From assembly GCA_964631125.1 (NCBI GenBank), contig CAZVYN010000004.1, positions 40,143 to 104,142 on the forward strand: DNA of 64,000 bases. Direction: 5' to 3'. This stretch comes from CAZVYN01 sp964631125 (GTDB lineage Bacteria > Eisenbacteria > RBG-16-71-46 > CAIMUX01). The notes beneath the pieces are model-generated. The model saw nothing but the letters and a program-made list of their open reading frames with translations. It made no database searches and was not told the origin of the DNA. Below, in pieces: positions 27,168 to 35,708 of the stretch; the first letter of the stretch is position 1, and each line of letters starts with the position of its first letter. Position numbers and translations under genes: made by a program.

Positions 27168-28288
27168 GTCTCGATCGCTTCCACATTCGCGCGTGGCAGC
27201 GTCGCCTCCTCGCCTTCCTGGAAACGAACGCGGAGCACCCGCACCTTCGCCTCGGTCTCCAGCGGCTGAAGTTCGTGCGGCAACGCGATGACCTCGCCGA
27301 GACGCCCGAAATGAGGCATGCGGATGACGCGGATCGGACTGCCCAGGCCCAGCCCCTTCGGCTCTTCCTCCGCCGCTCGTTCGGAGAGCGACGCGCTCGT
27401 CAGCGGAATGACGATCTCGGGCCGCATCACGCCCGCGCGGATCTGCGTGGCGCCGTTGACGGAGACCTTCTTGCCTTCGAATCGCCGCAAGAGGTCGAAC
27501 GTGCGCGTCGCCATCGACATCGTGCCGAAGCCTTCGGTCACGACCACCGTGACGCCGAGCTGCTCGTGTCCGGTGATCGCCACTCCGAGGTCGTACCCGA
27601 GGATGGCGCGGAGGTCCTGATCGTCGAGCCCGCCGACCACGATGGCCCGGATTCCCAACTCGCGCGCCTTGTCGATCGTGGCGCGATCGACCCGAGAGCC
27701 TCCGACGACGACCTTCCCTCGGTGTTCGGGCCGCAGACGATCCGGCGTCAGTTGCACGGAGGGATCATCGACCACCGTGACGAGGCTGCCGTAGACCTCT
27801 CCCCCCACGCCGAAGATGCCCTGGATGAAGGCGCCCTCGGCCTCGACAACGACCCCTTCGCCTTCGAGCACCGAGGTGACAACACCGTCGATGTAGGCCT
27901 GCACTTCGACCGGAATCGGAGGTTCACGCAGGATGACCTGCCCGGTCACGATCGAGACGCTCTCGACCTTGCCCGAGCAGGGCGAGAGGACCTTCGAGTT
28001 GAAGAGTCCGAAGAAACTGCGCGAGCGGGCGATGATCTCGTCCTTCTCGACCGCGTCTCCTTCCTTCTTCAGCATGTACTCGAGCAGGTCCTGCGGACTC
28101 ACGCCGAGGATGCTCGCCGCCTTCACCGGCTGGACGTTACCGGGCAATTCGGTTCGCGCCACCACGGTCTCCGCCAGCACCGGCGTTCCCTTGCCGACCA
28201 GCACCTGACCTTTCAACGGCAGACGACGCACCTTCGAGATGCGAGTCCGCTCGGTCACCCGGAGCCCGGGGGTGTAGGCGTGGGCCAC
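27164..28288 (-). CDS. Barrel-sandwich-hybrid protein of the MutL-like operon
   Basis: A 374-residue soluble protein. Residues about 45-150 contain two half-lipoyl/barrel-sandwich motifs (VLSPCSGKVESVSIVTGQVI and AYIDGVVTSVLEGEGVVVEA), similar in style to the N-terminal part of RnfC. A central alpha/beta region (KARELGIRAIVVGGLDDQDL) follows. The C-terminus (FGRLGEVIALPHELQPLETE) looks like a KOW/SH3-type barrel. No lipoylation Lys motif is evident. It links the ATPase gene to the DUF6754-like gene and overlaps the latter by 4 bases. Confidence 0.65.
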   Translation of the reverse strand: MAHAYTPGLRVTERTRISKVRRLPLKGQVLVGKGTPVLAETVVARTELPGNVQPVKAASILGVSPQDLLEYMLKKEGDAVEKDEIIARSRSFFGLFNSKVLSPCSGKVESVSIVTGQVILREPPIPVEVQAYIDGVVTSVLEGEGVVVEAEGAFIQGIFGVGGEVYGSLVTVVDDPSVQLTPDRLRPEHRGKVVVGGSRVDRATIDKARELGIRAIVVGGLDDQDLRAILGYDLGVAITGHEQLGVTVVVTEGFGTMSMATRTFDLLRRFEGKKVSVNGATQIRAGVMRPEIVIPLTSASLSERAAEEEPKGLGLGSPIRVIRMPHFGRLGEVIALPHELQPLETEAKVRVLRVRFQEGEEATLPRANVEAIET

Positions 28289-28366
28289 TCTCTCTCCTCC
28301 TGCTGCACTCCGTCAGCCATCGCGAAGCGCGGCGCAATGCGCCCGGCGCTCGTCACATTCGAATCG

Positions 28367-30181
28367 TCAGCCGCCCAGTGTCGTCGGATAGGCGTCGAGC
28401 GCGCGTCCCCATTCCTTCAGTCGACGGATCCGTTCGTCGGGCGCCTCCGGCAGGACGAAAGGCCGCCGCCCGCGCGCGTCGAAGATCAGGCCGACGACGC
28501 CTCCGCGCAACTTCGTCTCGAAGCGTTTGCCCTTCCCCGAGCCGAGGTCGAAGCCGGGCGCGAGCTCGATCGTCGCATCGATCGTCTCGCCCTGCGCGAG
28601 CGGCACGCGAAGCATGCTCCCGAATGGCGCCTCGATTTTCTGCACGCCGGTCGGCAGGTTCAGCGTCGCTTCCATGCATCGCTGGCCGTCCTTGGCGCGT
28701 CCGGTCGGCGCCACGGAGGATCCGAGCGGGATCAGACAATCCGCCACGAAAACGTCGGTGGCGGCGCGCATGTCGACCTCGGCCAGGACGCCGAGCTGCG
28801 GCATCATGAAGATGGAATCGACCGCCAGGTCGGTGATCCCCTCGGGCAAGAAGGCATCGAGCATCATCCAGGCCGCCTGGACCCTACGCGGCGCATGCGA
28901 GAGGACTCCGCCCGAGCCGACCAAGAGATCGAGTTCGCGCAGGTTGATCAGCGTCTCGCCCGACGAGGTCTGCTCGAAGGTGTCGGAGATGGTCCGTTCC
29001 TGCTGGATCCCCTTCAGTCCGACCGCGAGATTCTTGTGCTGTTCGAAGGCGAGCCGGAGCGCTTCGCGCGCGATCGCCTGTTCGATGATCAGTTCTTCCA
29101 ATGTCTGCGGGATCGTCGTCGGCCGGATCATCTTGTTCTTGATCCGATTCCGCAGGTCGCCCTCTTCGATCGCGAACGGCACCCAGCGCATGATGTTCGC
29201 CAGCCCGGCCTCGGCCAACACGTTCGAGACCGAGTACGACATGCCGAGATTCGCGCTCACCGTGCGATTGAAGACATGCTGGAAGACGCTGAAGACGTCG
29301 GTGGTGGCGCCGCCGATGTCGACGCCGACGACTTCGATCTTCTCGCGCTCCGCGATCTTCTGGATGATGTTCCCCACCGCGGCGGGGGTCGGCATGATCG
29401 GCGACGGTGACCAAGTCATCAGCTTGCGGTAGCCCGGCGCCTGCGCCATGACGTGCTCCATGAACAGGTCATGGATCTTGTGACGCGCCGGCATCAGATT
29501 CTCGATCTCCATCGTCGGACGGATGTTCTCCGTCGTCTCCAACGAGGTCTGCGTCCCGAGACGTTCCCGAACCTCGGGGATCGCCTCCTGGTTGCCCGCG
29601 TAGATCACCGGCAACTTGTAGTTCTGGCCGAGTCGCGGCTTCGGGTCGGCCGCTGCGATGATTTCGGCCAACTCGACCACATGCGTTTTCGCCCCGCCGT
29701 CGATCCCACCCGAGAGCAGGATCATGTCCGGCCGGAGGTCGCGGATCCTTCGAACCTTTTCGTGCGGGAGACGACCATCGTTCGAGGCCACGATGTCCAT
29801 GACGATCGCGCCCGCCCCGAGCGCGGCGCGTTCGGCGCTCTCGCCGGTCATCGATTTGACTACGCCCGTCACCATCATCTGGAGTCCGCCGCCCGCGCTG
29901 GAGGTCGACAGGTAGAGGTCGACCCCTTCGTTGCCGACCTGCGGCGTGATGATGCGCTCGCCGTCGAGGATCTTGCGACCCGCCAACTCCTCGATCTCCA
30001 TGATGGCGTTCAAGACGCCGCGAGTGACGTCCTCGAAGGGCGCCTCGACCGTGGTCGGAGCCTCACCTCTCACCTTGAGGCGGTAGGTGTCGCCCTCTTT
30101 CTCGATCAGGATCGCTTTCGTCGTGGTCGAGCCGCAGTCGGTCGCCAAGATCGACTTCAGCTCCTTCTTCTCATCGGCCAT
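28367..30181 (-). CDS. MutL/GlmL-family actin-like ATPase
   Basis: A 604-residue protein of the glutamate mutase L (MutL/GlmL) family within the ASKHA fold. PHOSPHATE 1 is DCGSTTTKA (15-23), the second phosphate loop is VGVDIGGATTDVFS (285-298), and LLSGGIDGG adds a further conserved turn. GlmL is usually next to glutamate mutase genes glmE/glmS and may act as a chaperone or reactivase. Neither mutase subunit nor a B12-binding domain is in this window; instead it is embedded with membrane proteins, so its client is likely different. First recognisable enzyme of the operon. Confidence 0.8.
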   Translation of the reverse strand: MADEKKELKSILATDCGSTTTKAILIEKEGDTYRLKVRGEAPTTVEAPFEDVTRGVLNAIMEIEELAGRKILDGERIITPQVGNEGVDLYLSTSSAGGGLQMMVTGVVKSMTGESAERAALGAGAIVMDIVASNDGRLPHEKVRRIRDLRPDMILLSGGIDGGAKTHVVELAEIIAAADPKPRLGQNYKLPVIYAGNQEAIPEVRERLGTQTSLETTENIRPTMEIENLMPARHKIHDLFMEHVMAQAPGYRKLMTWSPSPIMPTPAAVGNIIQKIAEREKIEVVGVDIGGATTDVFSVFQHVFNRTVSANLGMSYSVSNVLAEAGLANIMRWVPFAIEEGDLRNRIKNKMIRPTTIPQTLEELIIEQAIAREALRLAFEQHKNLAVGLKGIQQERTISDTFEQTSSGETLINLRELDLLVGSGGVLSHAPRRVQAAWMMLDAFLPEGITDLAVDSIFMMPQLGVLAEVDMRAATDVFVADCLIPLGSSVAPTGRAKDGQRCMEATLNLPTGVQKIEAPFGSMLRVPLAQGETIDATIELAPGFDLGSGKGKRFETKLRGGVVGLIFDARGRRPFVLPEAPDERIRRLKEWGRALDAYPTTLGG

Positions 30182-30196
30182 CGCTGTTCCTCACCG

Positions 30197-30619
30197 TCAT
30201 CCCTGATCTCCTCGGCGACGGCCGAACCATCGCCATCGTCCACCCCGGGGTTTCTCGGCATCCTGCAAAACACGAGTCTCGGCGCGGCGCGTGTTCTCGG
30301 CTTCTCGCTCGTCCTGATCGAGCTCCTCGATCCGGAGCAACAACCGCTCGACGCTTCCTCGGTCTTCGAGCAACACGACGAATCGGTCGTAGTACGCCAC
30401 GTTCAGAACCGACTTCACGAATGGCTCGAAGAAAACCAACGCCTGGCTCCCCATGTAGCTGAGCGGCTTGCTCGATTCGAGGAAGAAGATCGCCGGGGCC
30501 GTGAGCCGCATCCGCACGATCCGCGTCGCGACCTGCGTGAAGATCTCCTCGTCGCTCAGCCGGGCGGGCGTCCCGATAGCAGACGGGTCGGCCGAACCTG
30601 TGGTCGATGACTCCTTCAC
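30197..30619 (-). CDS. Small conserved protein of the MutL-like operon
   Basis: A 140-residue soluble protein without signal or membrane helix. The core TRIVRMRLTAPAIFFLESSK and LSYMGSQALVFFEPFVKSVL is hydrophobic and looks conserved; the C-terminal third is Arg/Glu-rich. I do not recognise a characterised family. It overlaps the upstream PH-like gene (ATGA) and lies 15 bases before the ATPase gene. Confidence 0.6.
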   Translation of the reverse strand: MKESSTTGSADPSAIGTPARLSDEEIFTQVATRIVRMRLTAPAIFFLESSKPLSYMGSQALVFFEPFVKSVLNVAYYDRFVVLLEDRGSVERLLLRIEELDQDEREAENTRRAETRVLQDAEKPRGGRWRWFGRRRGDQG

Positions 30620-31074
30620 GCGCGCCGGCCTTCGTACCAGACCGCTCGAACTCCGAGGGCCGCTCGGACCTTGGCGATGATCGCCGTGCGATCACCTCCG
30701 TCGAAGAGCAACCGGACGGCGCGGTACGGCTCCAGCCAGCTCCGATCGCGGTACGGACTCAGGGTCATCCCGCGTGAGTCGACTTCGACCCGGCGGAAGG
30801 AAGACCAGGGTCGCGTCGTGCGCGAACCGAGCGCTCGCGCGACTTTCACGCCGTCTCCATCCAGCTGATATCGAGTTGGCAGGAAGAACCCTTCGAGCGA
30901 GAGGAAGAGGACGACGAACCCGAAAATGCCCCAAAAGCCGGAAGCGGTCGTGATCGCCAGTCCGGCCGCGAGTATAAGGAGCACCCCCAAGACCAACAAC
31001 CCCGCCCCCCTTCGCTCACGGAAGGGATGCGAACGCCAGACGACTTCGGGCTCATCCGAGTGCTGGGCATCCAC
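30616..31074 (-). CDS. Two-helix membrane protein with PH-like domain
   Basis: A 152-residue protein with a hydrophobic hairpin (GLLVLGVLLILAAGLAI and FWGIFGFVVLFLSLEGFF) followed by a strand-rich domain (YQLDGDGVKVARALGSRT and WSSFRRVEVDSRGMTLSP) resembling the bacterial PH-like domains found after paired helices. Probably membrane associated. It starts one base after the gcvH stop and overlaps the next gene by 4 bases, so it ties the MutL-like operon to gcvT-gcvH. Confidence 0.65.
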   Translation of the reverse strand: MDAQHSDEPEVVWRSHPFRERRGAGLLVLGVLLILAAGLAITTASGFWGIFGFVVLFLSLEGFFLPTRYQLDGDGVKVARALGSRTTRPWSSFRRVEVDSRGMTLSPYRDRSWLEPYRAVRLLFDGGDRTAIIAKVRAALGVRAVWYEGRRA

Positions 31075-31075
31075 G

Positions 31076-31474
31076 TCAGGACTGACCCGCCTCCAACTCC
31101 GCGACGAAGGCTCGGTACGCCTCCGGCGTGAGGAGCGCGTCGACCTCGCTGGAGTCCGCCGGACGCGCGCGGATCATCCAGCCCTCTCCATGCGGATCAC
31201 GATTGACGAGCGTTGGATCCGATTTCAATCCCCCGTTGACCGCGCTGACCGAACCGTTGAGCGGACTGAACAGCTCGCTCACCGCCTTGACCGCCTCGAC
31301 CGAGCCGAACGGCGCCATTTGAGTGAGAGCCGTCCCGACGGCGGGCACCTCCACGAAGACGATGTCTCCGAGTTGTGATTGCGCGAAGTCGGTGATCCCG
31401 ATGACCACATCGACTCCGTCGCGTCGGACCCACTCGTGCTCTTTCGTGTAGCGGCAGTCGTCCGGAACCATCAT
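31076..31474 (-). CDS. gcvH: Glycine cleavage system H protein
   Basis: A 132-residue lipoyl-carrier protein that shuttles the aminomethyl group between the P, T and L proteins. Start of the fold is YTKEHEWVR; the lipoylated residue is Lys63 in GSVEAVKAVSEL; NRDPHGEGWMI is typical of the C-terminal half. The first ATG follows GAGGAGGG; a second ATG is adjacent. It lies 20 bases after gcvT. gcvP is not in this window. Confidence 0.95.
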   Translation of the reverse strand: MMVPDDCRYTKEHEWVRRDGVDVVIGITDFAQSQLGDIVFVEVPAVGTALTQMAPFGSVEAVKAVSELFSPLNGSVSAVNGGLKSDPTLVNRDPHGEGWMIRARPADSSEVDALLTPEAYRAFVAELEAGQS

Positions 31475-31493
31475 CCCTCCTCGGCCTCTTCGT

Positions 31494-32618
31494 TCAGCGG
31501 TGTGAAGCCTGCTTGTAGAACGGCGCTTCGACGATTTCGATCGCGACCTGCTCACCGCGCACGTCGGCCGAGAGTCGGGTCCCCGGGGAACTCTCCGTCG
31601 GCGGAACGAAAGCAAGCCCGATGCCCCGCTCCAAGCTGGGCGAGTAGCCCGCACTGGTCACACGTCCGATCTCCGTCCTGGAATCCCCGCCGCGCAGGAC
31701 AACCTGTCCCTTGCGCACGAGGCGTTGTCCTTCGACCACGAACGGCGCTAACGTGCGCGTCAGTCCTTCGCGTTTCTGTTGCTCGAGCGCCGCCTGACCG
31801 ACGAAGCCGGGCTTCGCGAGCTTGACCGTCCACTGGAGCCGCGCTTCCAGCGGCGTGACATCGAGGTCCAGTTCGTTCCCGTAGAGGCAGTAGCCCATTT
31901 CCAACCGGAGCGTGTCGCGACAGCCGAGCCCGGCCGGCGTCGCTCCCAACGGCCCACCGACGTCGAGGATGGCGCGCCACAGTTCTGGAAGTCGCTCGGC
32001 CGATGCGTAGAGCTCGAAACCGTCCTCCCCCGTGTATCCATTGCGCGAGACGACGACATCGTCGATCTCGAAGAGCTTCGTGCGCTGGAAGCCATAGTAA
32101 GGAACCGCGTCGAGATCGCCCGCCGCGTGGGGCGCAAGCGTCTCTTGGGCGCGAGGTCCTTGGAATGCGATCTGTCCGAGCGCTCCACTCAGATCTCGCG
32201 CCTGGCAAGGCGCCCCGGCCCACTGCGAGCGGCGTTCCGTCAGCCAGGCCCAGATCCTCGCGCTGTTGCCCGCGTTGACCACGACCCAGACACGATCGTC
32301 GAAGCGATAGACCGTGACGTCGTCCAGCACGCCGCCGTCTTCGCGACACATCGGCGTGTAGAGCAGGCGGCCGGCCGAGAGCTTGGCCAGATTGTTCGTG
32401 ATGAGCGAGTCGACGAAGGCGACCGCCCCCTCGCCGGTGACCTCGTAGCGCGCCATGTGCGAGACATCGAAGAGCCCGGCCGCGCGACGGACGGCGTGGT
32501 GCTCCGCCACGATCCCGGCCGCGTACTGAAGCGGCATTTCCCAGCCGTTGAACGGCACCAACTTCCCGCCCAACGCCTTGTGTTCGGCGGCCAGCGGAGT
32601 TCTGCGTAGCTCTGTCAT
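31494..32618 (-). CDS. gcvT: Glycine cleavage system T protein (aminomethyltransferase)
   Basis: A 374-residue folate-dependent aminomethyltransferase that moves the methylene carbon from the H protein to tetrahydrofolate. Typical segments: PFNGWEMPLQY and AGLFDVSHMA near the N-terminus, SRNGYTGEDGFELY in the middle, and GRVTSAGYSPSLERGIGLAF in the C-terminal barrel. Length is normal. It is followed by gcvH on the same strand, with the MutL-like operon behind. Confidence 0.95.
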   Translation of the reverse strand: MTELRRTPLAAEHKALGGKLVPFNGWEMPLQYAAGIVAEHHAVRRAAGLFDVSHMARYEVTGEGAVAFVDSLITNNLAKLSAGRLLYTPMCREDGGVLDDVTVYRFDDRVWVVVNAGNSARIWAWLTERRSQWAGAPCQARDLSGALGQIAFQGPRAQETLAPHAAGDLDAVPYYGFQRTKLFEIDDVVVSRNGYTGEDGFELYASAERLPELWRAILDVGGPLGATPAGLGCRDTLRLEMGYCLYGNELDLDVTPLEARLQWTVKLAKPGFVGQAALEQQKREGLTRTLAPFVVEGQRLVRKGQVVLRGGDSRTEIGRVTSAGYSPSLERGIGLAFVPPTESSPGTRLSADVRGEQVAIEIVEAPFYKQASHR

Positions 32619-32654
32619 GCGCGATCGATCATCGCGTGGCGGTCCGTTCGTCGG

Positions 32655-35564
32655 TCATCGCGTCGAAATCTCCTTGGAGAGTTTGGAGGCGCGAACGTTA
32701 GCCGCGCGCCGCCGGCCCGTCAACGGACGGTCGGGGATAGACGCCGGAGCGCCGTCGAACAACTCAGCGAGGGCTCGACCGGTGTGAGAAGCGCCAACGC
32801 GCGCGACCGCCTCGGGCGTGCCCGCGGCCACGAGCCGTCCGCCTTCCTCTCCCCCTTCGGGGCCGAGGTCCAAGATCCAATCGGCGGTCTTGATCACATC
32901 CAGGTTGTGCTCGATGACCAGGACGGTATTGCCGGTCTCGATGAGACGGCCGAGCACATCGAGCAACACTCGGATGTCCTCGAAGTGCAGCCCCGTCGTC
33001 GGTTCGTCCAGAACGTAAAGGGTTCGACCGGTTGCGACTCGCGACAACTCCGTCGCGAGTTTGACCCGCTGCGCCTCGCCGCCGGAAAGCGTCGTGGCGG
33101 ACTGACCCAACTGGAGATACCCGAGCCCCACGTCTCGGAGCGTCCCGAGCTTTCGGTGGAGAGCCGGTATCCCGCCGAGCAATTCACACGCTTCTTCCAC
33201 GGTCAGATCGAGGATGTCCGCGATCGTCTTTCCCTTCCAGGCGACCTCGAGGGTCTCCTGGTTGTAGCGACGCCCGCCGCAGACCTCGCAGCGAACGTAG
33301 ACATCCGCCAGGAAGTGCATCTCGATCTTGGTCATGCCGTCGCCGCGGCAGGCCTCGCAGCGCCCGCCCTTCACGTTGAAGCTGAAGCGACCGGGCGCAT
33401 AGCCGCGCACCTTCGCCTCCGGCAGACGGGCGAACAGATCTCGGATGTCTCCGAAGGCGCCGGTGTAGGTGGCAGGGTTCGAGCGCGGCGTGCGACCGAT
33501 CGGCGATTGGTCGATCTCGATCAACTTGTCGAGATGTTCGGTTCCGCTCAACGACCGGTGCTTGCCGGGTAGCGGCCCGCTCCGGATCAGGGCCCGCGTC
33601 AGCGCTCGTGTGAGGATCTGATGGACGAGTGTGCTCTTTCCGCTGCCGGACACGCCGGTCACGCAGACGAGACAGCCGAGCGGAATCTCGATCTCGATCT
33701 CGCGCAGATTGTGTTCCTGCGCCCCTTCCAGCCGAAGGACCTTCCCGCTCCCCGCGCGCCGCGTGGTCGGGACGGCGATCTCACGCGCGCCGGATAGGTA
33801 CTGGCCGGTCAGCGACGCTGGATTCGCGAGGATCTCCGACGGTTTTCCGCTTGCGACGATCTCGCCCCCATGCTTTCCCGCGCCCGGCCCCATGTCGACG
33901 AGGTGATCGGCCGCCATCATCGTGTCGCGATCGTGCTCGACGACCACGACCGTGTTGCCGAGATCGCGCAAGCGGAGCAGCGTGTCGAGCAGCTTCTGAT
34001 TGTCGCGATGATGCAGCCCGATCGACGGCTCATCCAAGATGTAGAGCACGCCAACCAGTTGCGACCCGATCTGTGTGGCCAGGCGGATGCGTTGCGCCTC
34101 GCCGCCGGAGAGCGTGACGCTGGCGCGGTCGAGGGTCAGGTAGCCCAGTCCGACGTTCTCGAGGAACCACAGCCGATCGCGGATCTCCTTCAGGATCGGG
34201 CCCGCGATCGTGAGCGAGCGCTCATCCGGCGCCAGCGAATCGATCGCTGCGAGCGCCGTCCTCACCGACAGGCTGCTCCAGCGGTGGATGCTCCACTCGC
34301 CGATCTTCACCGCCAGGCTCTCCGGCTTGAGGCGCGCGCCATCGCAGGCAGGGCAGGAGCGAGAAGACATGAACTTCTCGATCCAGGCGCGAACCTCTTC
34401 GGAGTCGGTCTCTCGGTAGCGCTTCATCAACGACGGGATGACGCCGGTGTATCGCGTCTTCCAACGGACCTCTCCCCGCTCGCCACGATGGTGGACCTCG
34501 AGCTCCTTCCCATCGAAACCATGGAAGAGGACGTGCGTGACCTTGGCCGAGAGTTTCTTGAAGGGCGTGTCGAGTGAGAACTTCAATCGTTTGGCCAGAC
34601 CCTCGAGGATCGAAGAGTGCCAGGATGCTTCGGCGCCGCGGTAGACCGCCAGCGCGCCCTCACGAATCGAGAGACTCTCGTCCGCCACCAGGAGGGTTGG
34701 ATCGACTTCTCGCAACGTCCCTAGCCCCTGGCACTCGGGGCAGGCGCCGTAAGGACTGTTGAACGAAAAGTTTCTCGGGTGGAGAGGATCGAAGCTGAGT
34801 CCGCAGTCGGTGCAGGCCGAGGCCTCGGAGAAGAGCGCTTCGGTCCCGGCCTCGTCCGTGAACCGGACGACCCCAGAACCGAGCTTCAGCCCGGTCTCCA
34901 ACGAATCGACGAGTCGTTGTCGGCGCTCGGGCCTGATCTCGATACGATCGACCACGGCCTCGATGGTGTGTCGACGAGTCTTCGCCAGCGCGGGGATCTC
35001 GTCGTCGATCGAGGCGACGACGCCGTCGATCCGCGCGCGCAAGAAACCCTGACGACGGAGATCCTCCAGCTCCTTGCGGTGCTCTCCCTTCCGACCGTCG
35101 ATGATCGGCGCGAGGATCAGGCCGCGGCGACCCACGTGATGGGAGAGCAGGTGCGCGGTGATCTCGTCGACCGATTGTCGCGCGATCTGCTTTCCGCACT
35201 TCGGGCAGTGCTGGATCCCGACTCTCGCGAAGAGCACACGCAGGTAGTCGTAGATCTCAGTCGTGGTCGCGACGGTCGAGCGCGGATTGTGAGAGCCGCC
35301 GCGCTGTTCGATCGAGATCGCGGGCGAGAGCCCTTCGATCCGGTCGACGTCCGGCTTCTCCATCTGACCGAGGAACTGACGCGCATAGGCGGAGAGCGAT
35401 TCGACGTAGCGTCGCTGGCGTTCGACACGCTCTACGCGGAACGCCAGCGACGACTTGCCCGATCCGGAGACGCCCGTGAGGACGATGAGAGCATTCCTCG
35501 GCAGCGTCACCGAGACGTTCTTGAGATTGTGCTCGCGCGCGCCCTCGATAACGATCCGATCCAC
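32655..35564 (-). CDS. uvrA: UvrA excinuclease subunit with an inverted five-codon segment
   Basis: A 969-residue UvrA, the damage-sensing ABC ATPase of nucleotide excision repair. Both Walker A motifs (GVSGSGKSSL at 31-40 and [13 protein letters not shown]), both LSGGEAQR signatures and the Zn-binding CPxC/CxxC pairs are present. The GTG at 35564 is chosen because GAGGAGGT sits 7 bases upstream; an upstream in-frame ATG lacks this. Residues 43-47 read RVERV, whereas UvrA has DTLYA (FDTLYAEGQRRY). The DNA 35424-35438 is the exact reverse complement of the DTLYA codons, within an inverted repeat. Confidence 0.93.
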   Translation of the reverse strand: MDRIVIEGAREHNLKNVSVTLPRNALIVLTGVSGSGKSSLAFRVERVERQRRYVESLSAYARQFLGQMEKPDVDRIEGLSPAISIEQRGGSHNPRSTVATTTEIYDYLRVLFARVGIQHCPKCGKQIARQSVDEITAHLLSHHVGRRGLILAPIIDGRKGEHRKELEDLRRQGFLRARIDGVVASIDDEIPALAKTRRHTIEAVVDRIEIRPERRQRLVDSLETGLKLGSGVVRFTDEAGTEALFSEASACTDCGLSFDPLHPRNFSFNSPYGACPECQGLGTLREVDPTLLVADESLSIREGALAVYRGAEASWHSSILEGLAKRLKFSLDTPFKKLSAKVTHVLFHGFDGKELEVHHRGERGEVRWKTRYTGVIPSLMKRYRETDSEEVRAWIEKFMSSRSCPACDGARLKPESLAVKIGEWSIHRWSSLSVRTALAAIDSLAPDERSLTIAGPILKEIRDRLWFLENVGLGYLTLDRASVTLSGGEAQRIRLATQIGSQLVGVLYILDEPSIGLHHRDNQKLLDTLLRLRDLGNTVVVVEHDRDTMMAADHLVDMGPGAGKHGGEIVASGKPSEILANPASLTGQYLSGAREIAVPTTRRAGSGKVLRLEGAQEHNLREIEIEIPLGCLVCVTGVSGSGKSTLVHQILTRALTRALIRSGPLPGKHRSLSGTEHLDKLIEIDQSPIGRTPRSNPATYTGAFGDIRDLFARLPEAKVRGYAPGRFSFNVKGGRCEACRGDGMTKIEMHFLADVYVRCEVCGGRRYNQETLEVAWKGKTIADILDLTVEEACELLGGIPALHRKLGTLRDVGLGYLQLGQSATTLSGGEAQRVKLATELSRVATGRTLYVLDEPTTGLHFEDIRVLLDVLGRLIETGNTVLVIEHNLDVIKTADWILDLGPEGGEEGGRLVAAGTPEAVARVGASHTGRALAELFDGAPASIPDRPLTGRRRAANVRASKLSKEISTR
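35410..35452. repeat. 14-bp inverted repeat flanking an inverted 15-bp loop in uvrA
   Basis: CGTCGCTGGCGTTC (35410-35423) and GAACGCCAGCGACG (35439-35452) are exact reverse complements around 15 bases. The top strand over the loop reads as the codons for DTLYA, the sequence expected on the bottom (coding) strand. A hairpin-mediated micro-inversion is the simplest account. Confidence 0.85.
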
Positions 35565-35650
35565 GTCCCGACCTCCTCGGACCCTCTCCACCGTGTTGAA
35601 AACCTCATGGGAGGGCGCGCAGGATAACATGCTCTCTCCGGCGCAACAGA

Positions 35651-35686
35651 AACGGGCGGCCGCTCCTGTTGGAGCCGCCGCCCGTT
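35651..35686 (-). terminator. Rho-independent-type terminator after PEP-CTERM gene
   Basis: Outer arms AACGGGCGGC (35651-35660) and GCCGCCCGTT (35677-35686), one C-C mismatch, inner arms GCTCC/GGAGC and a 4-base loop. On the minus strand the stem is followed by TTTCTGTTG. It separates the PEP-CTERM gene from uvrA. Confidence 0.75.
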
Positions 35687-35708
35687 CGATGTCCGAGATC
35701 TCGGGAGC

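Noticed and set aside
28367..30181. DNA mismatch-repair MutL
   Set aside because: Sequence matches the glutamate-mutase-linked MutL/GlmL ASKHA family, not the GHKL-type repair protein.
35410..35452. Invertible DNA switch for uvrA expression
   Set aside because: No site-specific recombinase nearby, the loop is only 15 bp and lies inside an essential motif; a micro-inversion or artefact is simpler.
34779..35627. + strand frame over uvrA containing LAFDTLYAERQRR
   Set aside because: Its match to UvrA arises from the inverted loop and is not a separate gene.
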